Assembly: GCA_019239895.1 (NCBI GenBank)
Contig: JAFAZH010000059.1
Location: 1-36,619 of the forward strand
Direction: 5' to 3'
DNA: 36,619 bases
Origin: Abditibacteriaceae bacterium
GTDB lineage: Bacteria > Armatimonadota > Abditibacteriia > Abditibacteriales > Abditibacteriaceae
The translations under genes were made by a program, and so were the position numbers. Positions 1-8,120 of this stretch are shown in pieces; positions within the stretch are counted from its first letter, which is position 1; the number at the start of each line of letters is the position of its first letter. The notes under the pieces are model-generated. The model did not search any database. It worked only from the letters and a program-made list of their open reading frames with translations, and was not told the DNA's origin.

Positions 1-52
<52 letters not shown>

Positions 53-241
53 CTGGAGTTATTCCTATCTCGAACCTTGTAAGTGAACACTGTAAGGTGA
101 ACACCTACATCAGTAGAGACATAACTCAACCAATTACCTGCACTTCACTGATCCTTGAGATCATGGCTGCTCACCTTGACCGCGTGAGTAAACGCTATTC
201 AGTTCTCAGTGCCTATTCTGCACCCATCATGGCAAAGAGAA
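53..241 (+). other. 16S trailer without tRNA or 23S
   Basis: About 190 nt separate the 16S end from the terminator. I find no tRNA-Ile or tRNA-Ala cloverleaf (no acceptor-stem pair with a GTTCRA T-loop) and no start of 23S. The stretch presumably carries the 3' half of the 16S processing stem, whose 5' half is outside the window. An open frame across it (31-255) begins inside the rRNA and is not credible as a gene. Confidence 0.6.
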
Positions 242-278
242 GAAAGCCCCCGTGAGTATTCACGGGGGCTTTTCTTTT
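242..278 (+). terminator. Rho-independent terminator, probably bidirectional
   Basis: A 10-bp perfect GC-rich stem (246-255 with 260-269, GCCCCCGTGA / TCACGGGGGC by rounding in the A-T closing pair) encloses a GTAT loop and is followed on the plus strand by TTTTCTTTT. On the minus strand the hairpin is followed by TTTCTTCTCTTT, so it can also end the convergent NACHT gene that stops at 285. Its position directly after 16S indicates that rRNA transcription ends here. Confidence 0.85.
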
Positions 279-284
279 AAGAGC

Positions 285-2312
285 TTAACTTCTGAAATCA
301 GCCAACAAGAAATCCGATTCGCTGCTGCGTGACAAATCCTCCTCAATTTCTTGTTTTATTCTCTGACACGCATTTATATCTAGGCTATATAATCCATACC
401 GCGCATACTCTGAAAGAAAGTAGTTTACTTGGGAGAATATAGAAGGATCGTTAATAGCCGACTTCGGATCATCGGTTACTATAATTGGTGTGTCACCCTG
501 CCAAATATCACTTAAATCCAATTTTCTGGATTTTCCATTCTCTTCAACATAGAGCGTTGGTTGTTCTTCCAAAGTTGCTATGATAGGTTCTCCCCTTTTA
601 CCCAAGAAGTATAAGTAGTGAGCCGTAGAAGTCCCATATACTTCGGTGAAACCACCACCTCGCATAGCTATTCCGTGGATACCTGGCCCAGCTCCCAAGG
701 TGACTTGCTGATTTCTAATTAAGTCTCTTCCTATTGTGTTTATATCATCCATACTTTTAATCTGCTGTATAGATAATTCTGGTAAGAGGACGAACCAACG
801 CGAGAAGCAAAGCAATTTGCGAATATGGATGTCGTTTTGTTTGATAGCGGTATTAAGATGCATATAGCTATTTTCATAATAATTGAGAAATTCCTTTATC
901 AAGTCGTAAATAATCGTATTACGGAATGTTCTGTAGTCTATTTCATAACATAATTCCATAAGGTTAATGTAACGAACAGCATCCGTGCTACCTGCTATTT
1001 TACGCAGGACATCAGGCTCTCTATTTTTCGTGTCATAGCAAATAAACTTGGCTGCGAAATACTCTTGAATTGATTTATGCACCCACTTGTAGTAGATACC
1101 CTCCTGAGTAAACAGAGAAACACTTTTAACTAGATCTTCTATAAAAGATGTTTCCTTGAAAGTGATTCCTGCACATTGTTCCTTAGCCGCAGCCAGGTAG
1201 GAAAGTAATTGATCTCTGGTGTATTCGACTTCTCCTTTTTTCACCGTTATGAAACTTAATACACGAAGAACTTTATCAAAATCATCAATATCCAACCCTG
1301 AATACTTGTCTCGCTTGTAACTACCTCCCTTAGTGAGATCATGACCTTCAAATAAAGCTTCATATACATGAGCAAAAAATAGATGCTTCTTAGAATGAAT
1401 AGTAGGTTTATGAAGGTAGGCTCGATACAGAAGAGATACTAACAAGGGATTGGTTAGGAACGGCTTGACGTTATTTAAAGTATCACCTTGCAAATCATTA
1501 ATAAGCTCCTGTGCTGTGTCTTTCTGACCTCCTTGTGCGCTATAAAGTCCTATTAGATGATATGCCTCATTAACAGTTAGTGGTTCGATTGAGAACTGTG
1601 CAAAGTCACTAAACGACAGAAGGGCAGTTTCGGGTCTTGAAGTTAGGATAAATAAATTCTTACCTGCTTTATTAACGAAATCTTGCAGGTGCTGAGTGGC
1701 GGTTTCTTGGTACTCTTTAGGGATTTCATCATATCCATCTAGGAAAAAGATAAAATCGCCTCGCCCAATGAGTCTCATAATCGCCTCACGACTACAGCCT
1801 TCGTCAGCAATATTGTAGGGATTATTTAATTCATCATATATGATGTCTAAGATGGTTCTATTGTCTTTGAGATGTCTTAGTTCAATAAAGATTGGTAGGC
1901 CAGCATTTTCATTAATAGCGGATATAAACAAGAACTTCATTACTGTAGATTTGCCCATCCCGCCAAGGTCTGTCAGCAGTATTTTACGGTGGCTTGGTAT
2001 TAACTCTGCTTTGAAGGCGTCTAATGTAATAGATTTCTTTTGAGTTTGATCTGTAACAGTTAGCGGCAGGTATAAGTCCATTAAAGGCACTGGCTGTCCT
2101 AGAGCTAAAGTCTTGATAATGGAGTGATGTCTGTAACTTCGCTCAAAGTACTCCCTTAACCTATAGCCAAGTGAATATTCCATGACCTCCCGTTCAACCT
2201 TGCGTTCTTTAGCAATGGCATCCATCTTAGGTGCAATGTAAGTGTTAAAAATTCCTTGTATTGGCGTGGCTAAAGTGGCGGCGGTTTTTGCCTGATCGGG
2301 GGGAATCAACAT
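285..2312 (-). CDS. NACHT-domain STAND NTPase (candidate antiphage/signalling protein)
   Basis: This 675-aa protein has a helical N-terminal region (1-~105), then a NACHT P-loop NTPase. Walker A is GGMGKST (117-123); Walker B is FIFFLDGYDEIP (187-198), with the acidic pair spaced as in NACHT proteins; a sensor-like TSRPE lies at 224-228. The second half (~300-560) is helical like a NACHT winged-helix/helical region, and residues ~570-675 form a separate C-terminal segment I do not recognise. No signal peptide or obvious membrane segment is seen. In the family, the NACHT module oligomerises on sensing a trigger, and bacterial NACHT proteins are known antiphage factors; the role here is inference. 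The start has a GGAG site seven bases upstream. The gene is clearly more AT-rich than its neighbours and lies next to an rRNA terminus and a gene remnant, all suggesting horizontal acquisition. Confidence 0.85.
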   Translation of the reverse strand: MLIPPDQAKTAATLATPIQGIFNTYIAPKMDAIAKERKVEREVMEYSLGYRLREYFERSYRHHSIIKTLALGQPVPLMDLYLPLTVTDQTQKKSITLDAFKAELIPSHRKILLTDLGGMGKSTVMKFLFISAINENAGLPIFIELRHLKDNRTILDIIYDELNNPYNIADEGCSREAIMRLIGRGDFIFFLDGYDEIPKEYQETATQHLQDFVNKAGKNLFILTSRPETALLSFSDFAQFSIEPLTVNEAYHLIGLYSAQGGQKDTAQELINDLQGDTLNNVKPFLTNPLLVSLLYRAYLHKPTIHSKKHLFFAHVYEALFEGHDLTKGGSYKRDKYSGLDIDDFDKVLRVLSFITVKKGEVEYTRDQLLSYLAAAKEQCAGITFKETSFIEDLVKSVSLFTQEGIYYKWVHKSIQEYFAAKFICYDTKNREPDVLRKIAGSTDAVRYINLMELCYEIDYRTFRNTIIYDLIKEFLNYYENSYMHLNTAIKQNDIHIRKLLCFSRWFVLLPELSIQQIKSMDDINTIGRDLIRNQQVTLGAGPGIHGIAMRGGGFTEVYGTSTAHYLYFLGKRGEPIIATLEEQPTLYVEENGKSRKLDLSDIWQGDTPIIVTDDPKSAINDPSIFSQVNYFLSEYARYGLYSLDINACQRIKQEIEEDLSRSSESDFLLADFRS

Positions 2313-2385
2313 GATAATACTCCATCTATTTCAAATTCTAAATCACTAAATGACAGCGTAATCATATCAAATCTGTGCTGCTCTA

Positions 2386-2650
2386 CTAATGTATCTCTTT
2401 ACTTTTAGCGATAGCTGAGTTCATCTGAAGATCACTCCAGAAGCCTCCCGATTGCTTTAACATGTGTGCCACGGCTGCGAGGTTATCATATAACGCTTGA
2501 GTCGCTCCTCGTTGAGGAACATAAGCCTGCGGCGTTCAGCGTCTAGGGCAGCTTCCAAGGCGTCTCGTCCTGCGGCAACTTCAGCCAGCACGTTCTATTG
2601 CGTCATGTAAAATGGTCAGCAGCTCTGGCGGCCCAGCACGCTATCAGTCT
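2386..2650 (-). pseudogene. Frame-broken remnant of a small gene
   Basis: Reading the minus strand from 2650 down, three short coding-like pieces succeed each other in different frames with little overlap: PPELLTILHDAIERAG, then a charged helical piece containing GRDALEAALDAERRRLMFL, then NLAAVAHMLKQSGGFWSDL ending at a TAG at 2386-2388. All pieces have typical protein composition and join where the preceding frame hits a stop. The simplest reading is one gene of roughly 85-100 codons broken by two frameshifts, either real decay or sequence error. It is richer in GC than the NACHT gene just downstream on the same strand. I cannot name the family. Confidence 0.4.
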
Positions 2651-2682
2651 ATCACTTGCTAAGACGGTGGCAGGACAGTTAT

Positions 2683-2711
2683 TTGAGAAAAAGCGAACAA
2701 TCAGTTATGCT
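2683..2711 (+). promoter_or_regulatory. Sigma70-type promoter for the tandem secreted-protein genes
   Basis: TTGAGA (2683-2688) and TATGCT (2706-2711) are separated by exactly 17 bases, close to the housekeeping -35/-10 consensus. Transcription would start near 2718, about 38 nt before the ATG at 2756, leaving room for the AAGGAG ribosome site. Predicted from sequence only. Confidence 0.5.
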
Positions 2712-2755
2712 TAGGGAGCTGTTGCTGGTCGCTCATTTTAAGCAAGGAGATTGTT

Positions 2756-3907
2756 ATGCGAATGTCGTTTGGCGCATTCGCGCCTGTGAGGACTGCTTGG
2801 TCGTTGGCGGTAGCTGGATCTGTAGGCCGTGTTGGGAAGACTCGCTGGGGCGTGGCGCTGGCCCTGGCGGGGTTGGTTGGAGGGGCCGGGCCGGGCGCGC
2901 GGGCTGCCGATGGGCCGACGCTGTTGAAGCGCACGGTCATGGTTGAGTTGCATCGCTTTGAGCGTTACTGGCCCAACCCCAAAGCGAAAGAGCCACAATA
3001 CAACACTTATTCGTGGGTGCCGCTCGTGCAGTTTGAGATTCTGGGCCCGGTGCCGGGGGGCAGCCAGTTTGTGGCGGAGTTTATGAAGGCTGATGGCTCG
3101 CCCTGGATGAGCGTCAATCTGCCGACCGAGGAAGTTGGAGATGACATTGATACGGTCATCAAAATGCCGGTGCCCGATGACAGCGCAATTGAGAAGAAGG
3201 GCATTACGGCGATTGGCACTTTCCCTTTCAAAATTCGCTTAAAGAACGAAGTCGCGGGCAAGAACGAAGTGTTTTTTAGCGGCAAGTATCAGGTCACGAA
3301 ATATCCTCTGCCGCGCGTCCCCGCAGGTGATAAGAACAAAACCGACTTCTGCACCGTTGAAGACTGGCGCGTGCCAATTGGGTTTTTATGGCTCAATCCC
3401 AAGCTTGATGAAAACGTGCCTGCCCTCTCCGCGCAAATGTGGTTTCGCGGCACTGGCTCCAATCATGTGATGCAGGCTGTGCTGTTCAAAGACGGCAAGC
3501 AGATTGACACGGCTACTGGCAACGATGAACAGACGCTCCACACGCCCAGCAGCGATGACATCAACAACTGGGAATTGTGGACGTTTACCTTTATCAAAGT
3601 GCGCGGCTTTAACAAAGACACTTCGGCCAATAACTGGGAAGGCACCTACTTCCTTGATAAGAATCCCGGCGACTATGAGATTAAAGTGCTGCGTAAGGAT
3701 AACCTCGCGCGCACGGCGAAGTTTTCGGTCGGGGCCGATGGCAAAATCGTGGATAACGGGGTAGCGGCGCAGAACAAGCTCGGTGGCATTCGGCTTGTAT
3801 TGCCGGTGACGGTGAAAGACACCGCCGATGGCAAAATCAACCCGCTCGCCTGGAAAACCCAGGCGTTCTACGGCAACCCGCTGGTCGGGTTTGACCCAAC
3901 GAAGTAG
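2756..3907 (+). CDS. Secreted protein of unknown function, paralog A
   Basis: A 383-aa protein. The ATG follows AAGGAG by six bases. The unusually long N-terminus has two basic stretches, then a hydrophobic Ala/Gly/Leu core and a likely signal-peptidase site after ARA near residue 50, so the protein is probably exported. The mature part is mostly beta-like and rich in Trp, Asp and Lys. Motifs shared with the next gene include YSWVP near residue 85, DTSANNW, NPGDYEIKVLR, VGADGKIVDNG and AFYGNPLVGF at the C-terminus. I recognise no catalytic motif or known domain. It is transcribed ahead of its paralog with a 40-bp gap and probably shares its promoter. An extracellular binding or structural role is possible but unproven. 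Confidence 0.85.
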   Translation: MRMSFGAFAPVRTAWSLAVAGSVGRVGKTRWGVALALAGLVGGAGPGARAADGPTLLKRTVMVELHRFERYWPNPKAKEPQYNTYSWVPLVQFEILGPVPGGSQFVAEFMKADGSPWMSVNLPTEEVGDDIDTVIKMPVPDDSAIEKKGITAIGTFPFKIRLKNEVAGKNEVFFSGKYQVTKYPLPRVPAGDKNKTDFCTVEDWRVPIGFLWLNPKLDENVPALSAQMWFRGTGSNHVMQAVLFKDGKQIDTATGNDEQTLHTPSSDDINNWELWTFTFIKVRGFNKDTSANNWEGTYFLDKNPGDYEIKVLRKDNLARTAKFSVGADGKIVDNGVAAQNKLGGIRLVLPVTVKDTADGKINPLAWKTQAFYGNPLVGFDPTK

Positions 3908-3947
3908 CGCCTCGAATTAAGCGATTCCTAATAATTCTTCAAGGAGC

Positions 3948-5045
3948 ATGATGCTAAAAATATCTCTCAAGCTGTTGATCGGGCTGAGTTTGCTCACTGG
4001 CCTGATAGCTCCATATTCAGCCCTCGCCGATACGCCACTGGCACCGACCGCGCCGCAGATTTTGAAGTCCACCCTCTTTTTGCGCGCTGACCGCATGGTG
4101 CGCTACTGGAAGCAGCCTAATACGGAAAACTATTGGAGTTGGGTGCCGACCGGCAGTTTCTATGTCCTCGGCCCCATCGGGACGGGCAGCAAGTTTGCGG
4201 TGGATTTTACCCTTCCCGATGGCAAACCCTGGACGACCGTGACGGCTCCAGTGAGCGCCCTTGAGCCAAATGCATTAGCCCGCGTGGATATTCCCGGTTC
4301 GGATAGCCACATGGACAAGCGCGGTATCCTGGAGACGGGCACCTTTGGCTTTAAGATTCGCTTGCTGAATGCCCTGAACAACACGAACGAGACGATACTG
4401 ACGGGCAAGTTCCATGTCGGCAAACTGCATAAGGGCAACGCACTCCCAGCCTTCAAAAACCAGTTTGAATACTATGTGGATCAGGACTGGATGATGCCGA
4501 TTGGCTATGTCTGGCTCGATTGGCTAAAAGACCCCAACGATCCACTCTTGCGCGTGGCAATGTGGTTCAAGGGCGAAGGCTTGAACGACACGAAACTCGC
4601 TGCCTATCTCCTCTATAATGGCAAGCAGATAGGCAGCACCAAAGAGTTTGGCACCGCCTATAAAGCCGCGACGCTTTTGACCAATGGCATGGACACCAAC
4701 GATCCGCACTGGGAACGCTGGGAGTTTTCGTGGGGCAAGGTGCGCGGCTGGAACACCGATACCTCCGCCAATAACTGGGCCGACACTTTTTTCCTGGCCA
4801 AGAACCCCGGCGAGTATGAGATCAAGGTGCTGCGCGATGGCAAGCTCGCGCGCACCACGAAATTCATCGTTGGTGCGGATGGCAAGATCGTGGACAACGG
4901 CCTCGTGGCGAATAATAAAATCGGCGGCATCGCCATGATTGTGCCGGTCAAGGTTATGGGCAATGGCGATGGAAAGTGGAACCCCATTGCCTGGAAGACT
5001 GATGCCTTCTATGGCAACCCGTTACAGGGTTTTAACGCCCCGTGA
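3948..5045 (+). CDS. Secreted protein of unknown function, paralog B
   Basis: A 365-aa protein in tandem with the preceding gene. The N-terminus has a classical signal peptide (KISLKLLIGLSLLTGL core, likely cleavage after ALA near residue 28). Two adjacent ATG codons are possible; AAGGAG lies one base from the first and four from the second (3951), so the second may be used. It matches paralog A along its whole length: YWSWVP, VLGP, DGKPW, DQDWMMPIGYVWL, AMWF, DTSANNW, NPGEYEIKVLR, VGADGKIVDNG and AFYGNPLQGF. The strongest match is in the last ~110 residues. Function unknown. The pair looks like an old tandem duplication, since divergence is spread over the N-terminal half. Confidence 0.86.
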   Translation: MMLKISLKLLIGLSLLTGLIAPYSALADTPLAPTAPQILKSTLFLRADRMVRYWKQPNTENYWSWVPTGSFYVLGPIGTGSKFAVDFTLPDGKPWTTVTAPVSALEPNALARVDIPGSDSHMDKRGILETGTFGFKIRLLNALNNTNETILTGKFHVGKLHKGNALPAFKNQFEYYVDQDWMMPIGYVWLDWLKDPNDPLLRVAMWFKGEGLNDTKLAAYLLYNGKQIGSTKEFGTAYKAATLLTNGMDTNDPHWERWEFSWGKVRGWNTDTSANNWADTFFLAKNPGEYEIKVLRDGKLARTTKFIVGADGKIVDNGLVANNKIGGIAMIVPVKVMGNGDGKWNPIAWKTDAFYGNPLQGFNAP

Positions 5046-5134
5046 CCGCTTAGGGAAGTTGAGGCAACTTGGTCGTTGGCATGGCAAAAGAGTTGAGAGC
5101 TAAAAGTCTTGACTCTGTTGCTTTTCTCGAACCT

Positions 5135-5662
5135 TCATCTGCCCAACTCCGCTTCAAGCGCCGCCTGCAACCCGTCCACGTCCCATGAGCCTTGAAAGAG
5201 CTTACCATTGATAAAGAAGGTGGGGGTGCCGTGCACGCCGCTGCGTTCGCCACTTTCCAGGTCGGCTTGAATATGTTCTATCAGTGAGTCATCATTAACA
5301 GCCTGGGTGAACTGCTCCATATCGAGTCCGATTTCCTGGGCGTATTGCATTAGATGGCGGTCATCAAGCTTTCTCTGATGCTCGAAAAGGTAATCGTGCA
5401 TTGGCCAGAATTTGCCTTGTGCCCCAGCAGATTCGGCGACTTGGGCCGCGTGCAGAGCGTGCTCGTGGATGTCGGTTAAGGGAAATTCACGGAACACAAA
5501 GCGAAGTTTGTCGCCCAAGCGTTGCTGGAGTTCTTTCACAATTCCGTCGGCTTGGCCGCAGTAGGGGCATTGAAAATCGGCATATTCCACTAAGGTGATG
5601 GGTGCGTCGGTTGGGCCTTGGGTATGATCGTGTTGATTAACGGGTGGGTGTAAGTCTGACAT
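5135..5662 (-). CDS. DsbA-family thioredoxin-fold oxidoreductase, cytoplasmic type
   Basis: A 175-aa thioredoxin-fold protein with active site CPYC (residues 32-35) in VEYADFQCPYCG, a helical insertion in the middle, and the cis-proline loop GTPTFFING (145-152). This is the layout of the DsbA/thioredoxin_4 family, which makes or rearranges disulfides or reduces peroxides. No signal peptide is present; the N-terminus is His/Asp/Pro rich, so it should act in the cytoplasm, unlike classical DsbA. The start is chosen at the second Met (MSDLHPP), because AAGGAG lies just before it and inside the first codons of a longer frame that begins at 5680. It converges on the secreted-protein pair and has no obvious partner gene nearby. 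Confidence 0.88.
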   Translation of the reverse strand: MSDLHPPVNQHDHTQGPTDAPITLVEYADFQCPYCGQADGIVKELQQRLGDKLRFVFREFPLTDIHEHALHAAQVAESAGAQGKFWPMHDYLFEHQRKLDDRHLMQYAQEIGLDMEQFTQAVNDDSLIEHIQADLESGERSGVHGTPTFFINGKLFQGSWDVDGLQAALEAELGR

Positions 5663-5766
5663 AGTATCTCCTTCATACAATCATTATTACATTGACGTAT
5701 TATCCAGGTAGTGTCGGGTATTTGCAGCCTTGGTGTCTGTACGCTGAACGACATTGGCAAAAACAA

Positions 5767-5798
5767 AGAGAGCCGCGAGTTTGAACTCGCGGCTCTCT
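5767..5798 (-). terminator. Rho-independent terminator of the Gfo/Idh gene
   Basis: A 15-bp perfect inverted repeat (5767-5781 with 5784-5798, core GAGCCGCGAGTT) lies 29 bp beyond the stop of the minus-strand oxidoreductase. On that strand it is followed by TTTGTTTTTG, a good T tract. The plus-strand side has only a weak T run. Confidence 0.8.
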
Positions 5799-5827
5799 TG
5801 CTTAGGTGGCTTGTGCTACATCACTGA

Positions 5828-7408
5828 CTAGGTGTCCAATTCCCAGCCCTTGCGATATTCACGGCCTGTTAAGGCAATGGCTTCTGGGGTCTTGATGCGA
5901 CGCCACACAGGGTCGCACTCGATCTTGAAGCCTACCTGACCAATTTTCTCAGCAATGGCACCAATCAAGAGAACTTCGGTGATGGGAGCGGCATAGGCGG
6001 CGAAGCTGGAACCGGGATAATCCCACGGCTTTTCGCCCTTGGCGGCCATGACAAACTCCTGCATGTGGCCGGGCGAGCGGGGAATCCACTTATCGGGCAG
6101 CTTGGCTTGCTTCATGAAGGACTCTGGGATGAGACGTGGGTTATCGGCATAGTCGCCTTGAACCAGCATCTTACCCTTGGTGCCAATCCAGAGCACGGCG
6201 CTACCGGGCAACTCGCGCTTCTTGCCATCGGCAGATTTGATGGCGGGATCATTAATATATTCTTCTGGCGCAGCGGGCTTCATGCCACCGCTATACCAGT
6301 GAGAAGTGAAAGCCGGGCGACCATTTTTGGCCGGGAATTCCCACTTGAAGTGGGTGCGCGCCGCAAACGTCTCCGTGCCCTTGTTGTCAATTTCGAGAAG
6401 CGTCACCGAACTGGGATAATCTGGCTCCATTGCCCAGAAAACCTGATCCCAGGTATGGCAGCCCATATCACCGATAGCGCCGCAGCCATAGTCGAACCAG
6501 CCGCGCCAGTTGAACGGTAAAATGCTACTGGTATGGCCTTGGGCATCTATGGCTTCGGTATAGTCGCGGTAGGGTGCAGGGCCAAGCCAGGCATCCCAGT
6601 TGAGGCCAGCAGGCACGGGCTTTACTGGCCCACGCTTGAGATTGCCTTGCGGCCAGATCGGACGGTTTGTCCAACTGTGAATTTCGGTAATATCACCAAT
6701 TACACCACCGCGCACCCACTCCACGACCAGACGATTACCCTCTCCGGCATGACCCTGGTTACCCATCTGGGTCGCCACCCGGTGCCGGGCGGCGGCATCA
6801 CCCAGGGCGCGGGCTTCGGCCACGCTCCAAGTTAGCGGCTTTTCGCAATAGACATGCTTGCCTGAACGAATAGCGCGCATGGCCGGGCCAGCGTGCGAAT
6901 GGTCGGGCACGGCGACGATAACCGCATCAATCTCGTTCATGTGGTTATCAAACATCTTGCGCCAGTCGGTGTAGCCTTTGGCATTGGGCGCAAAGTTCTT
7001 CACATCTTTCCAACTGCCCTCCGATACATCGGCATAAGCTACAATGTTTTGCGCCAGCTTGCTATTCGGATCGGCTAAGTCATGCACATGCGACCCGGCG
7101 CGTCCCCCTGTTCCCACAAAGGCCACATTTAGCTTGTTGAGACGATTGCTGGTATTGAGCGTCCTCGAAGTGATGACGCTCGGCGCGGCCACCGTAAGAT
7201 CAGGGTTCTTGCCCGAATTTAACTCGGCAGCCCGCGCGATATAAGGAGCCGCCACGACGCCCGCAGCGGTTACGGCGGCTCCACTGATGAAGCGGCGGCG
7301 GGTAATAATAAGATTGCTTTCTTCCGGCGCACTAGTGTTTTCTGTTACGCTCGAATTTTCCTCCGCAGAGACTTTCTCTTCTGGATTCACTTTATCCTCC
7401 GAATGCAT
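5828..7408 (-). CDS. Gfo/Idh/MocA-family oxidoreductase with Tat signal
   Basis: A 526-aa protein with an acidic N-terminal extension (1-34) and then a twin-arginine signal TRRRFISG (36-43) and hydrophobic stretch to about residue 61, so it should be exported folded with bound cofactor. The NAD(P)-binding Rossmann motif VAFVGTGGRAG is at 95-105. EKPLTW begins at residue 189; its Lys is the conserved family residue. QMGNQGH (214-220) follows. Families with this layout are widespread in planctomycete-like and armatimonad-like genomes and act on sugars or inositols; the substrate here cannot be read. The ATG follows GGAGG by four bases. The only alternative start before the Tat motif would be non-ATG. 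It is a single gene with its own terminator. Confidence 0.93.
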   Translation of the reverse strand: MHSEDKVNPEEKVSAEENSSVTENTSAPEESNLIITRRRFISGAAVTAAGVVAAPYIARAAELNSGKNPDLTVAAPSVITSRTLNTSNRLNKLNVAFVGTGGRAGSHVHDLADPNSKLAQNIVAYADVSEGSWKDVKNFAPNAKGYTDWRKMFDNHMNEIDAVIVAVPDHSHAGPAMRAIRSGKHVYCEKPLTWSVAEARALGDAAARHRVATQMGNQGHAGEGNRLVVEWVRGGVIGDITEIHSWTNRPIWPQGNLKRGPVKPVPAGLNWDAWLGPAPYRDYTEAIDAQGHTSSILPFNWRGWFDYGCGAIGDMGCHTWDQVFWAMEPDYPSSVTLLEIDNKGTETFAARTHFKWEFPAKNGRPAFTSHWYSGGMKPAAPEEYINDPAIKSADGKKRELPGSAVLWIGTKGKMLVQGDYADNPRLIPESFMKQAKLPDKWIPRSPGHMQEFVMAAKGEKPWDYPGSSFAAYAAPITEVLLIGAIAEKIGQVGFKIECDPVWRRIKTPEAIALTGREYRKGWELDT

Positions 7409-7678
7409 GTTTCCTCCAAGGTGTATTTTCCCTTAATTTGAGACTATTTTAACAAGATACAGTTTCGGTATGCAGTTTCCCGGTCACGCTCCTACTTAAT
7501 GTGCCGCCAATACAACGCACTATCCTCCGAATTCATTAAAGATAAAGGGAAATTGTTATTCGCAGACACAATTGCCGATGGCAAGGAGACATAGAGATGA
7601 AAGGAGTGTACCGTATTTGCGCCGCTAACGCAGAAATATTAGTGTTGCAGTGAGATGCACAGATTCTGCACGGCACGC
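7409..7678. other. Intergenic region between two minus-strand genes
   Basis: It holds the leader of the oxidoreductase gene and no clear terminator for the upstream small gene. On the plus strand, AAGGAG is followed after eight bases by an 18-codon frame (7597-7653, beginning MKGVYRICAA). I see no support for it beyond the ribosome-site-like sequence and do not call it a gene. Confidence 0.4.
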
Positions 7679-7984
7679 TTATTCGTTTGCTTCAGGAACA
7701 GCACCCTCGCGCAAATCGTAGCCATGTCCCCGCCGCTCATCAGCCCGTTCTCGGAACGCGGCATAGGCATCCGTTTCGTTATCGAAATCCCAGTTTGCCA
7801 TGCCATAGGGCTGCTCATACCAGGCAGTATCCGCCACCGGCGCGATGGTGCCAGTTTTATCGTAAGTGGCGTGTAGATGCCATGCATGGCCGCGCTCTGT
7901 CTTGGGGGTGGTGTGGGTAATCCAGAGCCGATACCAGCTACCATCGGGGTGGCAAAAAAGAGCATAAACAGATTCTTGAGACAT
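7679..7984 (-). CDS. Small soluble protein of unknown function
   Basis: A 101-aa acidic, Trp/Tyr/His-rich protein without signal peptide or membrane segment. Its order of features recalls a WGR-type fold: YRLWITHT near residue 18, WHLHATYDKTG near 35, then a helical stretch DAYAAFRERADERRGHGY near the C-terminus, resembling the helix and GY end of WGR domains. However, the WGR triplet itself is absent, so this is only a suggestion. AAAGGA lies about ten bases before the ATG. Two overlapping frames (minus 7639-7965 and plus 7655-7876) were set aside because this frame has the better composition and ribosome site. Confidence 0.6.
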   Translation of the reverse strand: MSQESVYALFCHPDGSWYRLWITHTTPKTERGHAWHLHATYDKTGTIAPVADTAWYEQPYGMANWDFDNETDAYAAFRERADERRGHGYDLREGAVPEANE

Positions 7985-8052
7985 CGGACATTATCCTTTC
8001 TTGTCCAAAGTTTTGAGCTATAGCCATTATTAAACCAGGAATTTTAAATGAT

Positions 8053-8090
8053 AAAAAGGCAGGAACTCTATCGAGGGTTCCTGCCTTTTT
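8053..8090 (-). terminator. Rho-independent terminator of the helical-repeat protein gene
   Basis: A 14-bp stem (8053-8066 with 8077-8090, core GGCAGGAAC) carries A-runs and T-runs at both ends, so it can act in both directions. It lies 31 bp beyond the minus-strand stop at 8121. Confidence 0.8.
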
Positions 8091-8120
8091 ATGTGCTGTT
8101 AACTTTTGCCAACAGGCGAT

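Noticed and set aside
53..241. tRNA gene in the rRNA spacer
   Set aside because: No cloverleaf with matching acceptor stem and T-loop could be drawn.
285..2755. Complete multi-gene defence island
   Set aside because: Only one intact candidate defence gene is present; the other piece is a broken remnant, so an island cannot be claimed from this window.
7597..7653. 18-codon frame with AAGGAG upstream
   Set aside because: Too short to judge and without any supporting context; chance match is likely.
7639..7965. 108-codon minus-strand frame overlapping the orphan at 7679-7984
   Set aside because: Different frame, atypical composition, poorer ribosome site; it is a shadow of the chosen gene.
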